This document shows positions 6,061-7,860 of a stretch of 7,860 nt of DNA, one piece after another. A model generated the notes under the pieces. That model had not been told where the DNA came from, ran no database searches, and saw nothing but the letters and a program-made list of their open reading frames with translations. The position numbers and the translations under genes are program-made. Source of the DNA: Alphaproteobacteria bacterium (lineage in GTDB: Bacteria; Pseudomonadota; Alphaproteobacteria; Rhizobiales; Devosiaceae); NCBI GenBank assembly GCA_018820005.1, contig JAHJOS010000145.1, positions 1-7,860 of the forward strand, given 5' to 3'. Position 1 is the first letter of the stretch; each line of letters starts with the position of its first letter.

Positions 6061-6160
6061 GATTCTGCATTGAGTCACAAACGCTTGGTTTGGGTCCTCG
6101 GGGCAGGGGCGGGAAGGCAGAAAACTCTACCTCAGAGTCAAGCCCCCATTTTTCCGATTC
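6061..6160. promoter_or_regulatory. Cluster of four GANTC (CcrM methylation) sites upstream of dnaA
   Basis: GATTC at 6061-6065, GAGTC at 6072-6076, GAGTC at 6135-6139 and GATTC at 6156-6160. I found no other GANTC in the rest of the rpsT-dnaA spacer. Most alphaproteobacteria carry the cell-cycle adenine methyltransferase CcrM, which modifies GANTC, and in Caulobacter methylation of the dnaA promoter region affects dnaA transcription. Presence of CcrM here is inferred from the lineage. Confidence 0.55.
6092..6113 (+). other. Putative G-quadruplex motif upstream of dnaA
   Basis: Four G tracts (6092-6094, 6100-6103, 6106-6109, 6111-6113) are separated by loops of 5, 2 and 1 nt (TCCTC, CA, C). 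This satisfies the usual rule of four runs of at least three G with loops of 1-7 nt. It is on the dnaA-sense strand and sits between the second and third GANTC sites. Confidence 0.55.
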
Positions 6161-6243
6161 CACGGTTGCGAGGCCAAATTCGTCCCTCTAAAGTGATCTG
6201 GCTAACTTGAACAGGACGCCACAAATGAGCGGACCAATCCAGG

Positions 6244-6271
6244 TTGGCAGGGCAGACTTTGGGGCTATTTT
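6244..6271 (+). promoter_or_regulatory. Weak candidate dnaA promoter
   Basis: TTGGCA (6244-6249), 16 bp, TATTTT (6266-6271). This is only a moderate match to sigma-70. Other partial elements are TTGACA at 6301-6306 without a good -10, and TATGAT at 6358-6363 without a good -35. The dnaA promoter cannot be fixed from sequence; this one would give a leader of nearly 400 nt. Confidence 0.25.
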
Positions 6272-6279
6272 TTCTTAGT

Positions 6280-6295
6280 TTCGGCACCCGCCGAA
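6280..6295 (+). other. Stem-loop in the dnaA upstream region
   Basis: TTCGGC-ACCC-GCCGAA is a perfect 6-bp stem with a 4-nt loop. No T tract follows, so it is not an intrinsic terminator on this strand. Confidence 0.45.
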
Positions 6296-6410
6296 GGTGA
6301 TTGACAGGTGAGGGTTGTTCTCGCAACTCCCGCAGATGCAGGGCCTTTGTCGGCAGCTATGATGTAGGTTTATCGCTACAGGCCGGTTCCGGTCGGGTTC
6401 ACGATAGATT

Positions 6411-6472
6411 GGCGTAAGACGCCGGCGGGCCTTCCCGCCGGACAGGATAATTGTGTCCGCATGCGCGGACGC
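6411..6472 (+). ncRNA. Array of three stem-loops in the presumed dnaA leader
   Basis: Three stem-loops follow each other. The first is GGCGT-AAG-ACGCC (6411-6423). The second is an 8-bp stem CCGGCGGG/CCCGCCGG with a CCTT loop (6422-6441). The third is GTGTCCGC/GCGGACGC with an ATGC loop (6453-6472), containing one G-T pair. The first two share bases 6422-6423 and cannot both form completely. No T tract follows, so this is not a terminator. It lies about 195 nt before the dnaA ATG and is a candidate 5'-UTR control structure; no known RNA family is recognised. Confidence 0.5.
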
Positions 6473-6666
6473 TCAGGCGAAGCTTTGGCTGCGTGGACCA
6501 CACGATCCAGCCAGGGTGGCAAGAACAATGCTGGCGGGACTTTGCGGACCGGCCAGTCGATAGAACGGGGCTAACAATGACGCGACAGGCGACCGCCGGA
6601 AGGCCGGATTGGGTTTCACCCCTTCCCGCTTCCATTTCTCTGACCAACAAGGGCGATACTCCTGTC

Positions 6667-7860
6667 ATGACCACATCCGATTCCGCCGAGGGCCAGCGTG
6701 AACTCTGGAATCGGGTCCGGGCGCTGATCAAGACCTCGGTTGGCGCCGATGTGTTCACCTCCTGGTTCGCCAGCCTTGAGCTCGAAGAGATCGTCGACGA
6801 CGTCGTGCATCTATCCGCTCCCACGCGCTTCCTCTGTTCCTGGGTTCAGTCCAATTATGCCGACCGGATTCTGGAAGCCTTCCGTCAGGACAATGAAACC
6901 GTCACCCGCATTCAGGTGACCCTGCGCGTCAACGGCCAGGCGCGTCCGCGTTTTGCGCCAGCCATTGCTGAAGTCGCCCCCTCCCAGGAGCCGGTGCTGG
7001 CCCATAGCGCGCCCACCGCGCCCATGCTGGCGTCCACCGTCGCCCGCATGCCGCGCGATACCGCTGCGCCCAAGGGCGATGCCCTTTCGGGCAGCGCCAT
7101 CGATCCGCGCATGACCTTTGAAACCTTCGTGGCTGGCGAAGCCAATGAAATGGCCTTTGGCGTCGCCAAGCAGATCGCCAATGCCGCCGCCAACAACACC
7201 GTGACCTTCAATCCGGTCTATATTCATTCCACCGTCGGCCTGGGCAAATCGCATTTGCTCAATGCCATCGCCCATGCCGTCCAGTCCGCCGATGCATCCA
7301 AGAACATCGTCTATCTGACGGCCGATCACTTCATGTACCATTTCATCACCGCCGTGCAGCGCCAGTCCGCGCTCGGCTTCAAGGAATGGCTGCGCCGCGT
7401 CGACCTGCTGCTGATCGACGACATGCAGTTCCTGCAGGGCAAGTCGGCCACCGAATTCGGCCATACCCTGGGCACGCTGCTCACTGGCGCCAAGCAGGTC
7501 GTGGTGGCCGGCGATGCGCCGCCGCGCGATCTTGAAATGCTCGATGAGCGCGTACGCTCGCGCCTCTCGGGTGGTCTGGTCGTGCCGATTTCCGGTTTCG
7601 ATCTCGAACTGCGCCGTGCCATCGTGCAGCGCCGGGCCGATCAGGCCACCGCGCGCTATGGCATGCACTTCCCCGCCCCGGTCATCGATTATATCGCCCG
7701 CGCCGTCATCAGCCATGGCCGCGATCTCGATGGTGCCGTCAACCGCCTGGTCGCCGCCAATCAGCTGACCGGTGAACTGGTCACCGTGCCGCTGGCCGAA
7801 AAGACCCTGGGCGATCTGATCCGCAGCCGCGAGGCGCGCCGCGTCCGCATCGAAGATATC
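6667..7860 (+). CDS. dnaA: Chromosomal replication initiator DnaA (3' end outside the window)
   Basis: DnaA binds origin boxes, oligomerises with ATP and melts the origin. Only 398 residues are present. Domain I spans about 10-85 (LWNRVRALIKTSVGADVFTSWF), the Pro/Ala-rich linker about 90-145, and the AAA+ core 147 onward (FETFVAGEANEMAF, the usual FvvGxsN region). Walker A reads STVGLGKS (188-195) with Lys194, so the first glycine of GxxxxGK is serine. Walker B is LLLIDDMQF (247-255) with Asp251/Asp252; LDERVRSRL (292-300) holds the arginine-finger region, and RDLDGAVNRL (352-361) the sensor II arginine. The window ends as the DNA-binding domain IV begins, so that domain cannot be assessed. 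ATG 6667 gives a normal N-terminus, but AAGGG lies 13 nt upstream and the frame is open back to 6451, with an in-frame ATG at 6577 (30 extra residues). Confidence 0.95.
   Translation, partial: MTTSDSAEGQRELWNRVRALIKTSVGADVFTSWFASLELEEIVDDVVHLSAPTRFLCSWVQSNYADRILEAFRQDNETVTRIQVTLRVNGQARPRFAPAIAEVAPSQEPVLAHSAPTAPMLASTVARMPRDTAAPKGDALSGSAIDPRMTFETFVAGEANEMAFGVAKQIANAAANNTVTFNPVYIHSTVGLGKSHLLNAIAHAVQSADASKNIVYLTADHFMYHFITAVQRQSALGFKEWLRRVDLLLIDDMQFLQGKSATEFGHTLGTLLTGAKQVVVAGDAPPRDLEMLDERVRSRLSGGLVVPISGFDLELRRAIVQRRADQATARYGMHFPAPVIDYIARAVISHGRDLDGAVNRLVAANQLTGELVTVPLAEKTLGDLIRSREARRVRIEDI

Larger units (their letters stand above)
5836..6666 (+). other. Long non-coding region between rpsT and dnaA
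   Basis: No credible protein gene lies in these 831 bp; the short open frames do not resemble known proteins and have no good ribosome binding sites. The stretch is visibly less G+C-rich than the genes in places and dense in small structures: an 18-bp inverted repeat (5876), an AATTTC-TTTT-GAAATT inverted repeat (5929-5944), an 8-bp tandem duplication (6001), the AT-rich AAAATTATTTT (6023-6033), four GANTC sites (6061-6160), a G-quadruplex motif (6092) and several stem-loops (6280-6472). I looked for DnaA boxes (TTATCCACA, TGATCCACA) on both strands and found only weak matches: TTATCC (minus strand, 6445-6450) and a 7-of-9 match near 6492. It is best read as the control region and leader of dnaA; an origin is not supported. 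Confidence 0.6.

Noticed and set aside
6138..6326. Small minus-strand open frame of 62 codons in the rpsT-dnaA spacer
   Set aside because: No recognisable protein features and no clear ribosome binding site; the DNA here looks non-coding.
5836..6666. Possible chromosomal origin (oriC) next to dnaA
   Set aside because: No cluster of DnaA boxes is visible on either strand, only isolated weak matches, and no long AT-rich unwinding tract. In many alphaproteobacteria the origin lies near hemE, not directly upstream of dnaA.
6811..7716. Minus-strand open frame (301 codons) opposite dnaA
   Set aside because: Low-complexity His/Gly/Asp-rich product, antisense to dnaA, with no recognisable domain; a GC-bias artefact.
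1..7860. A mobile element, defence island, CRISPR array or undescribed multi-gene system
   Set aside because: All recognisable genes are conserved housekeeping genes in a familiar order; no transposase, integrase, spacer-repeat array or toxin-antitoxin pair was seen. The novelty here is limited to non-coding elements.

Overview
This window is ordinary chromosomal DNA of an alphaproteobacterium, most likely of the order Hyphomicrobiales (Rhizobiales). I suspect a Devosia-like lineage, but the sequence alone does not prove the genus. The pointers are high G+C, the order ubiE-ubiB next to dut on one strand facing mutM, rpsT and dnaA on the other, and the rhizobial style of the S20, MutM and DnaA proteins.

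The left half (24-4335) is on the minus strand and reads right to left. ubiE and ubiB are 3 bp apart and serve ubiquinone synthesis. A 103-bp gap follows, holding a three-unit palindromic repeat. Then come dut (dUTPase), a small secreted DUF2259-like protein whose start lies inside dut, and a MoeB/ThiF-type E1-like adenylyltransferase that lacks the usual zinc cysteines. A 117-bp divergent region (4336-4452) separates this block from the plus-strand genes.

The right half (4453-7860) is on the plus strand: mutM (8-oxoguanine/formamidopyrimidine DNA glycosylase), rpsT (ribosomal protein S20) with a very clear sigma-70 promoter and an intrinsic terminator, an 831-bp non-coding stretch, and the first 398 codons of dnaA. 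dnaA runs off the window just as its DNA-binding domain begins. Functionally this is a housekeeping block: quinone synthesis, nucleotide-pool hygiene (dut) and oxidative base repair (mutM), ribosome assembly and replication initiation.

The most interesting DNA is non-coding. The rpsT-dnaA spacer carries a perfect 18-bp inverted repeat, an 8-bp tandem duplication, four GANTC (CcrM) sites within 100 bp around a canonical G-quadruplex motif, and three back-to-back stem-loops in the likely dnaA leader. I saw no convincing DnaA-box cluster, so I do not call an origin here. The ubiB-dut gap, where many alphaproteobacteria carry coaBC, instead holds the 18-bp-period palindrome array. I found no mobile element, CRISPR array, defence system, tRNA or rRNA.
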